Source of the DNA: an uncultured Maritimibacter sp.
GTDB lineage: Bacteria > Pseudomonadota > Alphaproteobacteria > Rhodobacterales > Rhodobacteraceae
Length of the DNA stretch: 64,000 nt
Direction: 5' to 3'
NCBI GenBank assembly: GCA_913063035.1
Contig: CAJXYS010000008.1
Location: forward strand, 29,718 to 93,717
The notes beneath the pieces are model-generated. The model was given only the letters and a program-made list of their open reading frames with translations, did no database searches and was not told the DNA's origin. The stretch's first letter is position 1. Each line of letters opens with the position of its first letter. A program made the position numbers and the translations under genes. Below are positions 38,181-47,435 of the stretch, in pieces.

Positions 38181-39245
38181 TCACTCGAAGCGCAGATCGT
38201 TCAGCCGCCAGTAGACCTCATGCGCCTTCATCGCCTCGCGGGGGGCGATCAGGTCCCAGGCGGTCTTGCCGTTGTTGTCGAGCAGATCGGTCCGTGCCCC
38301 GTTGTCGAGCAGGGCGTCAATGACACCGGGCGCGCGCGAGAGCCGCGCCGCGTAATGGAGCGGCGTCGACCCGGGCGGGGGCCGCACCGCGAAATCCGTG
38401 TCCCCGAAGGCCTTTTCGGGATCGTAGATCACGGACTCGGCCTTCAGCCGTGCATTCGGGTTCGCCCCGGCCGCGACCAGCGCCTCGATGATTCCGGCGT
38501 CCTTGGAATAGGCCGCCGCGATGTGAAGGATCGTCTCGTTGCCCGGATAGGCGATATCGGCCGGTGCGCCGGCCGCGAGCAGGCGCTCCACGATCTCGAG
38601 GTGGTTGCCCAGCACCGCGTCATGCAGCGCGGTGGAGCCCAGCACGTTCTGCAGCGCCGGGTCGGCGCCGTAGTCGAGCAGCACCTCCACCACGCCCGCC
38701 CGCCCGTGACCCGCGGCGACGTGCAGCGGGATCTGCGTGCCTTCACCGTCATCCGGCGCGACGCCGGCCTCGAGCAGGGTGCGGACGATCTCGACATGGC
38801 CGCGCCGGGCGGCCTCGGCCAGGGGCGTGGCGAGTTCCTCGCTGCGCGGCGCCAGCTTGGCGCCGGCGGCGGCGAGCAGCTCCACGACCTCGGGCGCGCC
38901 GCCGGCCTCGGCCAGCATGTGCAGCGGCGCGATGCCGGTCAGCGTCCGGGCATCCGGGTTCGCTCCGGCCGCGAGCAGGGCCGCGGAGGCGGCCGGATCG
39001 GGATTGTAGGCGGCGGCCCAGTGCAGCGGCGTGCGCCCCTCGGCGTCCCGTGCCGTGGCCGGGGTGCCGGCCTCGAGGCAGGCGGCGATCTCGTCGGCGC
39101 CGGCCGCGGACAGGAAGTCCCGCGTGTTCCACGGCGCGCAGGTCTCGGCACCGGCGGCAACGGCGGGCACGAGGATGAGCAGGGCCGTCACCGGCAAGGC
39201 CAGGGCCGTCTTGAGGCGGTCGGTCAACATCAATGTCATTCGCAT
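38181..39245 (-). CDS. Exported ankyrin-repeat protein
   Basis: 354 aa: signal peptide (TALALPVTALLILVPAVAAGA), then about seven ankyrin repeats from residue 60 to 345 (GRTPLHWAAAYN, GIAPLHMLAEAG, LATPLAEAARRGH, IPLHVAAGHGR, STALHDAVLGNH, ETILHIAAAYSK, STPLHYAARLSR), mediating protein contacts in the periplasm. Cys36 follows the cleavage region, but no lipobox is obvious. Converges with the DUF1194 gene (6-bp gap) and diverges from the VWA gene. Confidence 0.88.
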   Translation of the reverse strand: MRMTLMLTDRLKTALALPVTALLILVPAVAAGAETCAPWNTRDFLSAAGADEIAACLEAGTPATARDAEGRTPLHWAAAYNPDPAASAALLAAGANPDARTLTGIAPLHMLAEAGGAPEVVELLAAAGAKLAPRSEELATPLAEAARRGHVEIVRTLLEAGVAPDDGEGTQIPLHVAAGHGRAGVVEVLLDYGADPALQNVLGSTALHDAVLGNHLEIVERLLAAGAPADIAYPGNETILHIAAAYSKDAGIIEALVAAGANPNARLKAESVIYDPEKAFGDTDFAVRPPPGSTPLHYAARLSRAPGVIDALLDNGARTDLLDNNGKTAWDLIAPREAMKAHEVYWRLNDLRFE

Positions 39246-39363
39246 CCAATTGGGTGATCCTGCGACGGACGCCGTCGCCGTGGCAAGCCCTTATACTGGA
39301 AACGCATGCCGTTGGCGCGGCGCCGCGCCCGCGCTAAGCTCTCTGCAGAGCAGGGGGGATGGC

Positions 39364-40101
39364 ATGTCTGCACCGAGGCTGAAACGACTGCTTGCCGGCG
39401 TCTGCGCCGCGGGCCTGGCGGCCGGCGCGCCCGACGCGGGCGGCGCCACGGGCTGCGCCGAGGATGCGATCCTCGTTTTCGATGGCTCGGGCAGCATGGC
39501 CGAGGTCGGGCACGACATCTCGGCCAACCCGCGCATCGTCGACGCCCGCGCCGCAGTGCGCCGCGCGATGCCGGATATCACCCCGTTCCGCGATGTCGGG
39601 CTTCTGATCTACGGCCCCGGCGCCGCGGATGCCTGTAGCGGGATAGATCTGCGTTTCCCGCCGGCGCCCGACGCGGCCCCGGCGGTGATCGCGGCCGTCG
39701 AGGGGCTGGAGCCGGCCGGCCTGACGCCGCTGGCGGCCTCGGTCGACCGGGCGGCCGCGGTGCTGGAGGCGGGCGGCGGGCCCGGCATCGTCGTGCTGGT
39801 CACCGACGGCAACGAGACCTGTGGCGGCCGGCCCTGCGCGCTCGGCGCCCGGCTGGCGGCGGAACGTCCGGGACTGCGCGTGCACGTGATCGGGTTCAAG
39901 GTGGTGGAGGATTACTTCAGCTGGAACAGCCCCGAGGCGGACAGCTACGACGGCGGCGAGACCGTCGCCAAGTGTCTCGCCGACGCGACCGGCGGCATGT
40001 TCGTCTCCACCGATACGGTCGACGAGCTGACCCGCGCCTTGCAGGTGACGCTGGGCTGCGCCCTGATCGGCGCGGCCCCGCGCCGGCGCGGGGCGGGCTG
40101 A
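39364..40101 (+). CDS. Exported VWA-domain protein
   Basis: 245 aa: signal-like N terminus (RLLAGVCAAGLAAGAP), VWA domain with MIDAS Asp40-x-Ser42-x-Ser44, TLAAS-type Thr (LTPLAASVDRA) and VTDGNETC strand, ending in a cysteine-containing basic tail (GCALIGAAPRRRG). Related in architecture, not sequence, to the DUF1194 gene. Start ATG at 39364. Substrate/partner unknown. Confidence 0.85.
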   Translation: MSAPRLKRLLAGVCAAGLAAGAPDAGGATGCAEDAILVFDGSGSMAEVGHDISANPRIVDARAAVRRAMPDITPFRDVGLLIYGPGAADACSGIDLRFPPAPDAAPAVIAAVEGLEPAGLTPLAASVDRAAAVLEAGGGPGIVVLVTDGNETCGGRPCALGARLAAERPGLRVHVIGFKVVEDYFSWNSPEADSYDGGETVAKCLADATGGMFVSTDTVDELTRALQVTLGCALIGAAPRRRGAG

Positions 40102-40175
40102 TCCTGCGCGCCCCGGGGCTGTGGGCTGCGTCGGTCCGAAAGCCGCATCGGTCACGCGTTGCGACGGGGTCAGGG

Positions 40176-40814
40176 TCAGCGTGATATGACCACGTCAGAC
40201 CGGATATCGAGATCGCGTTCGACGGCATCGACAAGATATGCCGCGACCTCCGCGCGCGCGACGAGACCGTTGCGCCAGGTCTCCGGTCGCTTGAGGACGC
40301 GCACGCGCCTGGAGTTGCGCCCGTTTATCAGGATTACCGGGCGGACGATCGTCCAGTCGACGGTGCTGTCCATTATGAGGCGCTCCTGCCGCCCCTTGTC
40401 CGCGTAGGCCCTGCCCAGCACCGCACGCTGCGCAACCCGCTCGGGCAGGCTCATGGCGTCGGCACTTCTGCCCGCGCCGAACCCGGTGACCGCCACGAGG
40501 CGGCTGACGCCGGCCCTGCTCATTTCGCGAAGAAGCACCTCGGTCGACTCCGAGAACACGCTCACCCGGGACGTGGCGGGCGGCCGGGTCTTCATGCCCA
40601 GCGTGTAGATCACGGCCCGGGCGCCCTCGAGCGCACGCGCAACGTCCCCTGGACGGAGCGCGTCGCCGGGAACCGGGTCGATCAAGTCTGTCGCCTGAAT
40701 TGAGCCGGCACCCCTTGCGAAGGCCCTGACCTTTAGCCCGCGAGAGGCCGCCTCCTCGATACAGCGCGCACCGATGCCAGAGGTGGCGCCGAAAACTACG
40801 ATTGGTCCGTCCAT
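40176..40814 (-). CDS. NAD(P)-binding protein (atypical SDR, NmrA/BVR-B-like)
   Basis: 212-aa Rossmann protein with GATSGIGARC (glycine motif at 9-15) and the VTGFGAGRS and DWTIVRP segments of BVR-B/NmrA-type atypical SDRs. The catalytic Tyr-x3-Lys is not clear, so it may act as a redox sensor or use a non-canonical mechanism. GC slightly lower than neighbours. Confidence 0.82.
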   Translation of the reverse strand: MDGPIVVFGATSGIGARCIEEAASRGLKVRAFARGAGSIQATDLIDPVPGDALRPGDVARALEGARAVIYTLGMKTRPPATSRVSVFSESTEVLLREMSRAGVSRLVAVTGFGAGRSADAMSLPERVAQRAVLGRAYADKGRQERLIMDSTVDWTIVRPVILINGRNSRRVRVLKRPETWRNGLVARAEVAAYLVDAVERDLDIRSDVVISR

Positions 40815-41496
40815 CGCTTCGTGTCCTCGTTGTTAAGCCCGTGCCCGTGGCGCCGGGGGGCGTCCTGCAGGGGCGACGCGCCGCCACCGCGGGCGGTTGC
40901 GGGTGAAATTGCCCGGGTCCGGATCGGTTCCGGGGCCTGTGCCGTCGAGATCCATGGTCCCGGTTTCCGGACATGGACGCCACGCGGTGAGGTGGCGGTC
41001 ATGCCCGTGGCATTGCTGATCTCCCGGCCCCGCCACGCGGTGGCCGGCCCCGCCTGAACCTATTGCGTGCGCCCGCTGGGGAAAGGTGGCGCGTGGGATC
41101 GGCGCCCCGGCCGCGCCTGTGGCGTCGGTCTGCCGGCCCCTGGACAGATCGCGGGCGCCTTCCGCGTGCCGGGGCCGGGGGAACGCCAATCCATCCGGGC
41201 TGGGGTGGGCGTCTGCCAGGACTCTTTTGCTTAGAAGGGCGTAATAGTATTTCTGAGCTTCTGGAAATAATAGCAATAAAACATCGGATTAATGGCGTAT
41301 CTCCCGGGAAAAATACTTCGCTATTGCAAACTAAATTTGTCGAACTAAGATCCTCGGAATGAGTTAACCACGCGCGGCATTCGGCAAAGAGCGACCGCTC
41401 CATCCCACGGCTTGCCTGTTCGAAAACGGTAGCGGACCGGTGGAACAACCGGATCGCGGGGGCGTTGCGTGCTTCGAGCCGCGAAAGGAGAAAACA
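40815..41496. promoter_or_regulatory. Long intergenic region with an AT-rich block upstream of the ATP-grasp gene
   Basis: 682 bp without a convincing gene. The first ~400 bp are GC-rich; 41222-41370 is an unusually AT-rich block inside an otherwise high-GC core. A possible promoter, TTGCAA (41324-41329), 17 bp, AAGATC, lies in it. The ATP-grasp gene has a strong ribosome site (GAAAGGAG). The size and composition suggest a regulatory region for the following cluster, or a remnant of inserted DNA. Confidence 0.45.
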
Positions 41497-42723
41497 ATGG
41501 AGACCTACGACCCGGACAAAGGCTACGTGGCCCTTCTTGGCTGGAGCCTCAACGCAATCGACGCGGCCGACAGGTTCGACCGGCGCTATGTCGTGGTCGC
41601 ACCTGCCTGGGCGGAAGCATATTGCGAAGAGAACGAGATCCCCTTCATCGGCTGGGATTTCGACCGGCTCAACGAACGCTCGCACGAGCTGGCGACCCGG
41701 CTGAAGGAAGAGGGCGTCGACGTTGCCATCCCGCTATACGAGGAGACGGTTGAATGGGCCGGCGCCATCAACGCCGTCCTGATGGACAATCCGCGCCTGC
41801 TCGGCCAGTCGATGCTCTTCCGCGACAAGTCCCTTATGAAGCGCCGGGCGCAGCTTGGCGGGATCCGTGTGGGCGTGTTCGAGGAAGCCCATGACAGGGG
41901 TGACGTGACCCGGTTCCTCATGCGGGTGAACCAGACCCTTCTGAAGCTGGATGGCGACCCCAACGATCCGATCCACTTCAAGGCTTTCGACAAGTCGGGC
42001 ACCGCCGGACACCGTGTGATCCGCACCCCCGAAGACGTGGACAACATTCCCGACGAGGAATTTCCGGCGCTGCTGGAGAGCCATCTCGACGGTTGGGAAT
42101 TCGCGGTCGAGGCGTGGATCAAGGATCGCAAGATCCAGTTCCTCAACATTTCGGAGTATGTCACGCTCGGCTACTCGGTCTTCGTTCCCGCGACACCCGA
42201 GCTCGAGGCGCACCGCGCGCGGGTCACCGAGGAAATCGAGAAGCTGATCGAGACCTTCGACATCGATTTCGGGTTCATCCACCCGGAATACTTCCTGACG
42301 AATGACGGCAAGCTCTATTTCGGCGAGGTTGCCTACCGCCCGCCCGGCTTCAAGGCACTGGAACTGATCGAGCGCGCCTACGGGTTCAACGGCTACCAGG
42401 GTCTCATCGTCGCCTTCGATCCGAAGACAACGCAGGAAGAGCTCGACGCCTTCTTCCCCGAGCCCGTGACGGGCGCCGCGGGCCACGCGGGCTGCTTCGG
42501 CGTCTATCCGCGCCGGCGTGTCGTGAGCCGGCTGGAGGTGCCGGAAAACACGCAGAAGCATCCCTATTTCGAATTCCACGAGCTCTCTGAGCCCATGGAG
42601 CAGAAGGTCACGAAGCGCACGGCCTTCGGCACGCATTGGGGGCTCGCCTTCTTCTTCGGCGAAGATCCGCACGAATTGCGCGACCTGCTGAAAGCCCAGG
42701 AAGAGCTGGACTTCTACGTCTGA
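41497..42723 (+). CDS. ATP-grasp ligase-type protein
   Basis: 408-aa protein with a pre-ATP-grasp N-terminal Rossmann-like region (GWSLNAIDAADRFDRRYVVV), then an ATP-grasp fold (LFRDKSLMKRRAQLGGIRV, IHFKAFDKSGTAGHRVI, FAVEAWI, and the C-terminal FGEVAYRPPGF that carries ATP/Mg residues). Such enzymes make amide, peptide or thioester bonds through an acyl-phosphate. Similar to carboxylate-amine ligases but with no characterised specific homologue I recognise. First of five plus-strand genes of unusual combination. Confidence 0.82.
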   Translation: METYDPDKGYVALLGWSLNAIDAADRFDRRYVVVAPAWAEAYCEENEIPFIGWDFDRLNERSHELATRLKEEGVDVAIPLYEETVEWAGAINAVLMDNPRLLGQSMLFRDKSLMKRRAQLGGIRVGVFEEAHDRGDVTRFLMRVNQTLLKLDGDPNDPIHFKAFDKSGTAGHRVIRTPEDVDNIPDEEFPALLESHLDGWEFAVEAWIKDRKIQFLNISEYVTLGYSVFVPATPELEAHRARVTEEIEKLIETFDIDFGFIHPEYFLTNDGKLYFGEVAYRPPGFKALELIERAYGFNGYQGLIVAFDPKTTQEELDAFFPEPVTGAAGHAGCFGVYPRRRVVSRLEVPENTQKHPYFEFHELSEPMEQKVTKRTAFGTHWGLAFFFGEDPHELRDLLKAQEELDFYV

Positions 42724-42788
42724 ACTTTCGGGCGCGATGCCCGTGGTGTATTGCTGCGCCGAGATGCGCAGCCTCGGAGGCCGAATTC

Positions 42789-44798
42789 ATGGTGACGACT
42801 GAAGATCAGTCGAGCAGGCTCGCGGGCACGCTGGACGTGGTGGTCTCGCGTCTGGAGCAGGCCCGTCCTTTCGCGAAACACCGTCACCAGCCGGCCGTTC
42901 TGGACGTTGTCGGCCGGCTGCTGGCCGAACCTGGCGGACTGGAGGTCGTTTTCGGGGAAGCGTCCCGCATGGACCGGGCGGGCCTGTTCGGCGGTTCGGA
43001 TTGGGATGCGCCCGAAGCGCTGCTGCCGCAGTTGGTGGGGCAGACGCTGGAGAGCGGCGATCGCGCCCTCATCGCGCTGGAGGTGGCGAGCCTGCTGCGG
43101 TTCCTGGCGATCGCCACGGGGGACGGCACCCATCGCAATCTCCATGCGGATGCCGCGCGGCATTTCCTGACCCAGGTCCTCGCGCATAACCTGCGGTACT
43201 TTTTCGAGGCCGCGAACGAGGCCGACCGGGACACCGACCCCGATGGCCTTCGCCGGCGGGTTTTCGGCTTCATCGTCGCGCGGATCGGCTTCGGCGACGT
43301 GCTCGGGACCCTTGTCGAGGAAATCTGGCGGATCCTCGACCAGCGCCCCGTCGAGGTCGGGCCGGTCAAGGAGATGATCATGCAGATCTCGCTGGCCATG
43401 AGCGGCCAGGGCGTGGATCCGGGGCAAGAGCGACTTGGTGCCGACCGGCTTGTGAGCGCCCTGTTCGGGCCGACTTCCGCCTGCATCGACGATCCCGGGG
43501 TCGACCTGTTTCTCGACCGTATCGCCGCGCTCGATGAAAGCGGACTGCAGCGCGAGGCCCTTGGCTTTTCCAGGGCCATGCACGACACGGGCCTCGTCTC
43601 CGACTACCACGCGGTGTTCCTGCGCTGGATTGCGACCAAGACCGACGCCGACTTTCTGCCCGATACGTTGGGCCTGGGGCCGACGGGCAAGGATTCCCTG
43701 CGTCGCTGGCGGGGGCTGGTCGGCGATCTCATCGAAACGGCGGTTTCCGAGCACACGCCGCAGTCGGTTTACGGGCTGGCGCTGCTGCTCGATCGTGGGA
43801 TCCTGCATTCCCCCCCGATCGTCCCGGCCCTGCAACGCCAGCTCCGGACGCGCCTGACAGCGCCGGTCGCCGAGCGTATCCGGCTTGCCTTCGGGGATCT
43901 GGTGGCGCCCGAAAGGCTATTGCTGGCCGGGACGCTTTCGGTCCTGGGGCAGCCGCTCGGATTGGGGCAGGGCGCCAACCCGACCTGCCAGTCCGCACGT
44001 GCGATCGCGATGTGGTCGTTCAACGATCCCGACTTCGTCCTGCACCTGATCCGGCAGGTCAGCGAGGTCGACAGCATCCTGATGCATTTCGAAGGCCAGC
44101 CGATCGAGTCGCGGGACATGCCGGCCGGCCTTGCGGCCGGGGCCCCGATCGATGCCGATCCGGTTTCCGTGGCGCTCGTGCCCCACCTGGACCGGATCTA
44201 CGCCGAGATGGGGCGGCGCTGTGTCGGTCGGGCCGGCGATCCGCATCGCTGGGTCAATCCCGAGTTCCATGGATGGTGGGTCGCGCGCGATTGCGTCGTC
44301 GCGGTCGATATCGCGACCGGCCTGCTCAGCGACTACACCGGCTTCGTAGAGCGGTTCTGCAGGGGCTATCATCCCGCCTTCAACGGCGGGCGCCCGGTCA
44401 TCCACCCGCAGCCAGCCGGTATCGCGGTCACGGATTCGGCGGCGCGTTTCGTCGGGTGGCACGCGATCGCGATCCTGCGTGTGGAGACCGATCAGACCGG
44501 CGCACACCGGGTCTATTTCTTCAATCCGAACAATGACAGCGGCCAGGATTGGGGGGCCGGGGTCGTGGTGTCCACCAGCGGCAACGGCGAGCGCCATGGC
44601 GAGGGATCGCTGCCGTTCGAGCAGTTCGTCTCGCGGCTGTATCTTTTCCACGACGACCCGACCACAAGCGACACGGAGATCGACGTTCCGGAAGAGATTG
44701 CAGGCCGTATCGAGCGGATGGCGCTCGAAAGCTGGGCGGCGGACCGGAAGGTTCCGGATCCCGGCTCGATGGTGGGGTCAGCCGATCCTGGCACCTGA
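42789..44798 (+). CDS. Large protein with a possible papain-like site (uncharacterised)
   Basis: 669 aa, not recognised as a named family. Helical N-terminal ~380 residues with no obvious motifs, then GQGANPTCQSARAIAMWSF. If this is a papain-type fold, the residues lie as follows: oxyanion Gln394, nucleophile Cys400 exactly six later, His558 (GWHAIAIL), Asn579 (FFNPNND), 21 after His. That order and spacing resemble papain/transglutaminase-type Cys-His-Asn enzymes. No signal peptide, so cytoplasmic. Sixty-five bases after the ATP-grasp gene; could hydrolyse or transfer an acyl/peptidyl group made by it. Function inferred only. Confidence 0.7.
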   Translation: MVTTEDQSSRLAGTLDVVVSRLEQARPFAKHRHQPAVLDVVGRLLAEPGGLEVVFGEASRMDRAGLFGGSDWDAPEALLPQLVGQTLESGDRALIALEVASLLRFLAIATGDGTHRNLHADAARHFLTQVLAHNLRYFFEAANEADRDTDPDGLRRRVFGFIVARIGFGDVLGTLVEEIWRILDQRPVEVGPVKEMIMQISLAMSGQGVDPGQERLGADRLVSALFGPTSACIDDPGVDLFLDRIAALDESGLQREALGFSRAMHDTGLVSDYHAVFLRWIATKTDADFLPDTLGLGPTGKDSLRRWRGLVGDLIETAVSEHTPQSVYGLALLLDRGILHSPPIVPALQRQLRTRLTAPVAERIRLAFGDLVAPERLLLAGTLSVLGQPLGLGQGANPTCQSARAIAMWSFNDPDFVLHLIRQVSEVDSILMHFEGQPIESRDMPAGLAAGAPIDADPVSVALVPHLDRIYAEMGRRCVGRAGDPHRWVNPEFHGWWVARDCVVAVDIATGLLSDYTGFVERFCRGYHPAFNGGRPVIHPQPAGIAVTDSAARFVGWHAIAILRVETDQTGAHRVYFFNPNNDSGQDWGAGVVVSTSGNGERHGEGSLPFEQFVSRLYLFHDDPTTSDTEIDVPEEIAGRIERMALESWAADRKVPDPGSMVGSADPGT

Positions 44799-44843
44799 CG
44801 ACGACGGCCGCCGGTCACGACCGCAAGCTGGTCCGGTCGAAGG

Positions 44844-44861
44844 CCGGGACAGCTGTCCCGG
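44844..44861. promoter_or_regulatory. 18-bp perfect palindrome before the TauD gene
   Basis: CCGGGACAGCTGTCCCGG, a loop-free perfect inverted repeat in the 196-bp gap between the 669-aa gene and the dioxygenase gene. It could be an operator for a dimeric regulator or a small RNA hairpin. Confidence 0.4.
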
Positions 44862-44994
44862 ACATCGCATGGGGCGCGGCCGGCCGTCCTGACCGATCGC
44901 CGCAGAAACCGGCGCGTTCAGGCCCCGCCGACCGGGTCCCCCTTTTCCCGGGCCCCCGCGCGGCTTAGGTCTGCAAGAGGAAAGGAGGCCCGGT

Positions 44995-46011
44995 TTGAAC
45001 ACACAGGCATCCAAGCTACCCCCCGTTGACCCGGCATGCGTCGCCGCCGTGGAAAGAATTGGCGGCACGATCACCCCGCTGGACCCGATCGGCGCGCAGG
45101 TCAGCGGCATCGACCTTGCGTCCGGCGAGACGCCGCCGCGCGATGTCCTGGACGCCCTTGAACTTGAAATGGCGCGTCGCGGTTTCCTGGCCTTCAAGAA
45201 CCGGAAGGCAATCGAACCCGAGGACTTCCTGCGCGCCAGCTGCTGGTGGGGCGGACGGGAGCTGCACAGCACGCATGGCGTCCACCCGGCAACGCCCGGA
45301 GGCAATCGCCACATCTTCCGGCTCTCGAATGATCGCCGGCACGGGATTCCGGATGTGGGGCCGCAATGGCACAATGACGGCAGTTTCACCCCGGCCACGT
45401 TTTCGCATTCGGGCTATCACATCATCCGGCCGGCCGAGCATGGCGGCGGGACGTATTTCGCCCATCAGGGCATCGCCTACGATATGCTCCCGGACGCGCG
45501 CAAGGAGCGTTGGGGGCGCCTGTCCTCCGTGAACTCCGCGTCGGGCGTGGTCCATCCGCTGGTCCACGAGCATCCCGTATCCAGGCAAAAGTGCATCTGG
45601 CTGCACCTGGGCATGACCGGCGCGGTGATCGAGAAACTGCCCGATGCGCCCGGTTTCCGCCTCTTGCAGACGGACGAGCTGAAGCAGCTCTGTCACGCGT
45701 ATAACGACATTCTGAATGCGGGTCTGGCGCAGGGATACGCGGTCGCCTACGAATACGAGGAGAACGATTGCGTCTTCATCGACAACCTGGCCGTTGCCCA
45801 TCGCGCTGCGCCCGAGGCCCACATGCCGGCCGCGCAACAGGGCCTGCGGATCATGCATCGCAGCACGGTTCGCGGCGTAAAGGACCTGGCGCCGGGCTTC
45901 GAGCTGCCGCTCTACCTCGACATCGGTGCGGCCAGCCCCTTCGGCGAGGGCGTCTGGCAAGGCGGAGGCCTGGGCTTTCGCTGGGACGATGATATCCCCA
46001 TGCAGAATTAG
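44995..46011 (+). CDS. TauD/TfdA-type 2-oxoglutarate Fe(II) dioxygenase
   Basis: 338-aa oxygenase. HxD iron site His126-x-Asp128 in WHNDGSF, distal His269 (AVAHRA), and the 2-oxoglutarate Arg in the LRIMHRSTVRG block. The conserved W-W-G-G-R-E-L and SNDRRHG regions support the family. TTG start at 44995 after a strong AAAGGAGG. Substrate unknown: hydroxylates, desaturates or cleaves a C-H, possibly on an amino acid or small acid. Followed by a hairpin plus T-rich stretch. Confidence 0.9.
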   Translation: MNTQASKLPPVDPACVAAVERIGGTITPLDPIGAQVSGIDLASGETPPRDVLDALELEMARRGFLAFKNRKAIEPEDFLRASCWWGGRELHSTHGVHPATPGGNRHIFRLSNDRRHGIPDVGPQWHNDGSFTPATFSHSGYHIIRPAEHGGGTYFAHQGIAYDMLPDARKERWGRLSSVNSASGVVHPLVHEHPVSRQKCIWLHLGMTGAVIEKLPDAPGFRLLQTDELKQLCHAYNDILNAGLAQGYAVAYEYEENDCVFIDNLAVAHRAAPEAHMPAAQQGLRIMHRSTVRGVKDLAPGFELPLYLDIGAASPFGEGVWQGGGLGFRWDDDIPMQN

Positions 46012-46058
46012 CAAGATCCCCGCCGGGCCGAGACGTCCGGGGCGCCGAGAGAAAACGC

Positions 46059-46099
46059 CCGGTGACGGGGCAGGCGGTCACCGGCGGCTTTCCTTTTCG
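46059..46099 (+). terminator. Possible terminator after the dioxygenase gene
   Basis: CCGGTGAC (46059-46066) pairs with GTCACCGG (46077-46084), 10-nt loop, then four bases and a TTTCCTTTTC tract. Moderate quality; it would split the dioxygenase from the following genes. Confidence 0.45.
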
Positions 46100-46220
46100 T
46101 CACGTCGCCGCAAGATGGTTTGCACCGCCACCCCAGAGCGGCGAGAATGCCGGGGAAAACGGGCGCCGCAGTGTCGTGGCCAGCCCGCGTACCGTTCCAC
46201 CCGATCCGGAGACCGATCTG

Positions 46221-47435
46221 ATGCCAGGCCCCTTACACGGAATTCGGGTCGTCGACCTGACCACGATGATCTCGGGTCCGCTTGCCACGATGACCCTGGC
46301 CGACCAGGGCGCCGAGGTGATCAAGATCGAGCATCCGAACGGCGGCGACCACAGCCGGCAGGTCACGGGACGGCGGGGAGGCTTCTCGGCGTCTTTCCTG
46401 AACAACAACCGCGGCAAGAAATCCGTCACGCTGAACCTCAAGGATCCGCGCGGGGTCGAAGCGGCGCTGCGGCTCTGCGCAGGCGCGGACGTGTTCGTGC
46501 AGAATTTCCGCCCGGGCGTGGCGGACAGGATCGGCCTGGGCGAGGATGCCGTGCGCGCCGTTCGGCCGGACATCATCTACACGTCGATCGCGGGATTCGG
46601 CTTCGAAGGCGACTGGGCGCGCAAGCCGGTATATGACCCGCTGATCCAGGCCCTGTCCGGGCTGGCAAGCATCCAGGGCGGGGCCGATACGGCGCGCCCG
46701 CGGCTGGTGCGCACGATCCTGCCTGACAAGCTGACCGCGATCCAGACCGCCCAGGCCGTAACCGCGGCCCTCCTGGCGCGGGCCCGCACGGGTGCTGGCA
46801 GCCACGTGCAGATCTCGATGCTGGACACCGTGCTGGCGTTTCTATGGAGCTCGGACATGGCCGGCTATACCTTCGTGGGCGACGAAGCCAAGCCCGCCGA
46901 GCGTGCCGAGGCGCAAAGCTTTGTCGAGCTCATCTACCAGACCGCTGACGGGTGGATGGCGGTTTCGGCGCATACGGACAGCACATGGGCAGGGCTCTCG
47001 GCCGCGGTCCGCCGGCCCGACTGGCTTACGGATCCGCGCTTTGCCACCGTGGCCGCCCGCGAAGAAAACAAGCCCGCCCGGCTGGAGCTGACGCAGGAGG
47101 AACTGTTGAAAGACACGACCGACAACTGGATGCGCCGGCTGAGCGCGCAGGATGTCCCCTGTGCGCCGGTCCTGACCCGCGCCGAGGTCTGCGAGCACCC
47201 GCAGGTGCAGGCCAATCGCACCGTGATCGAGCAAGATCATCCCCAGGCAGGCCGCATACGCCAGGCCCGAACGCCCGCCCGCTTTTCCGCGACCCCGCCA
47301 GACGCCCCGCAGCCCGCCCGCAAGCTGGGTGAGGATACGCGCGCCGTGCTCGCAGAGGCAGGCTACGACGACGCGACCATCGACGGGATGATCGCGCAAG
47401 GCATCGCCACCGACACCCAGGATGCGTTCTCATGA
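46221..47435 (+). CDS. Class III (CaiB/BaiF) CoA-transferase
   Basis: 404-aa family-III enzyme that moves CoA between an acyl-CoA donor and a carboxylate. Nucleophile Asp139 in VYDPLIQALSG; GIRVVDLTTMISGPLATMTLADQGAEVIKIEHP is the classic N terminus. ATG at 46221 (GGAGACCGATCT upstream) chosen, an in-frame ATG 53 codons earlier being far upstream of the conserved start. Ends TGA in ATGA overlap with the next gene. Substrate unknown. Confidence 0.92.
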   Translation: MPGPLHGIRVVDLTTMISGPLATMTLADQGAEVIKIEHPNGGDHSRQVTGRRGGFSASFLNNNRGKKSVTLNLKDPRGVEAALRLCAGADVFVQNFRPGVADRIGLGEDAVRAVRPDIIYTSIAGFGFEGDWARKPVYDPLIQALSGLASIQGGADTARPRLVRTILPDKLTAIQTAQAVTAALLARARTGAGSHVQISMLDTVLAFLWSSDMAGYTFVGDEAKPAERAEAQSFVELIYQTADGWMAVSAHTDSTWAGLSAAVRRPDWLTDPRFATVAAREENKPARLELTQEELLKDTTDNWMRRLSAQDVPCAPVLTRAEVCEHPQVQANRTVIEQDHPQAGRIRQARTPARFSATPPDAPQPARKLGEDTRAVLAEAGYDDATIDGMIAQGIATDTQDAFS

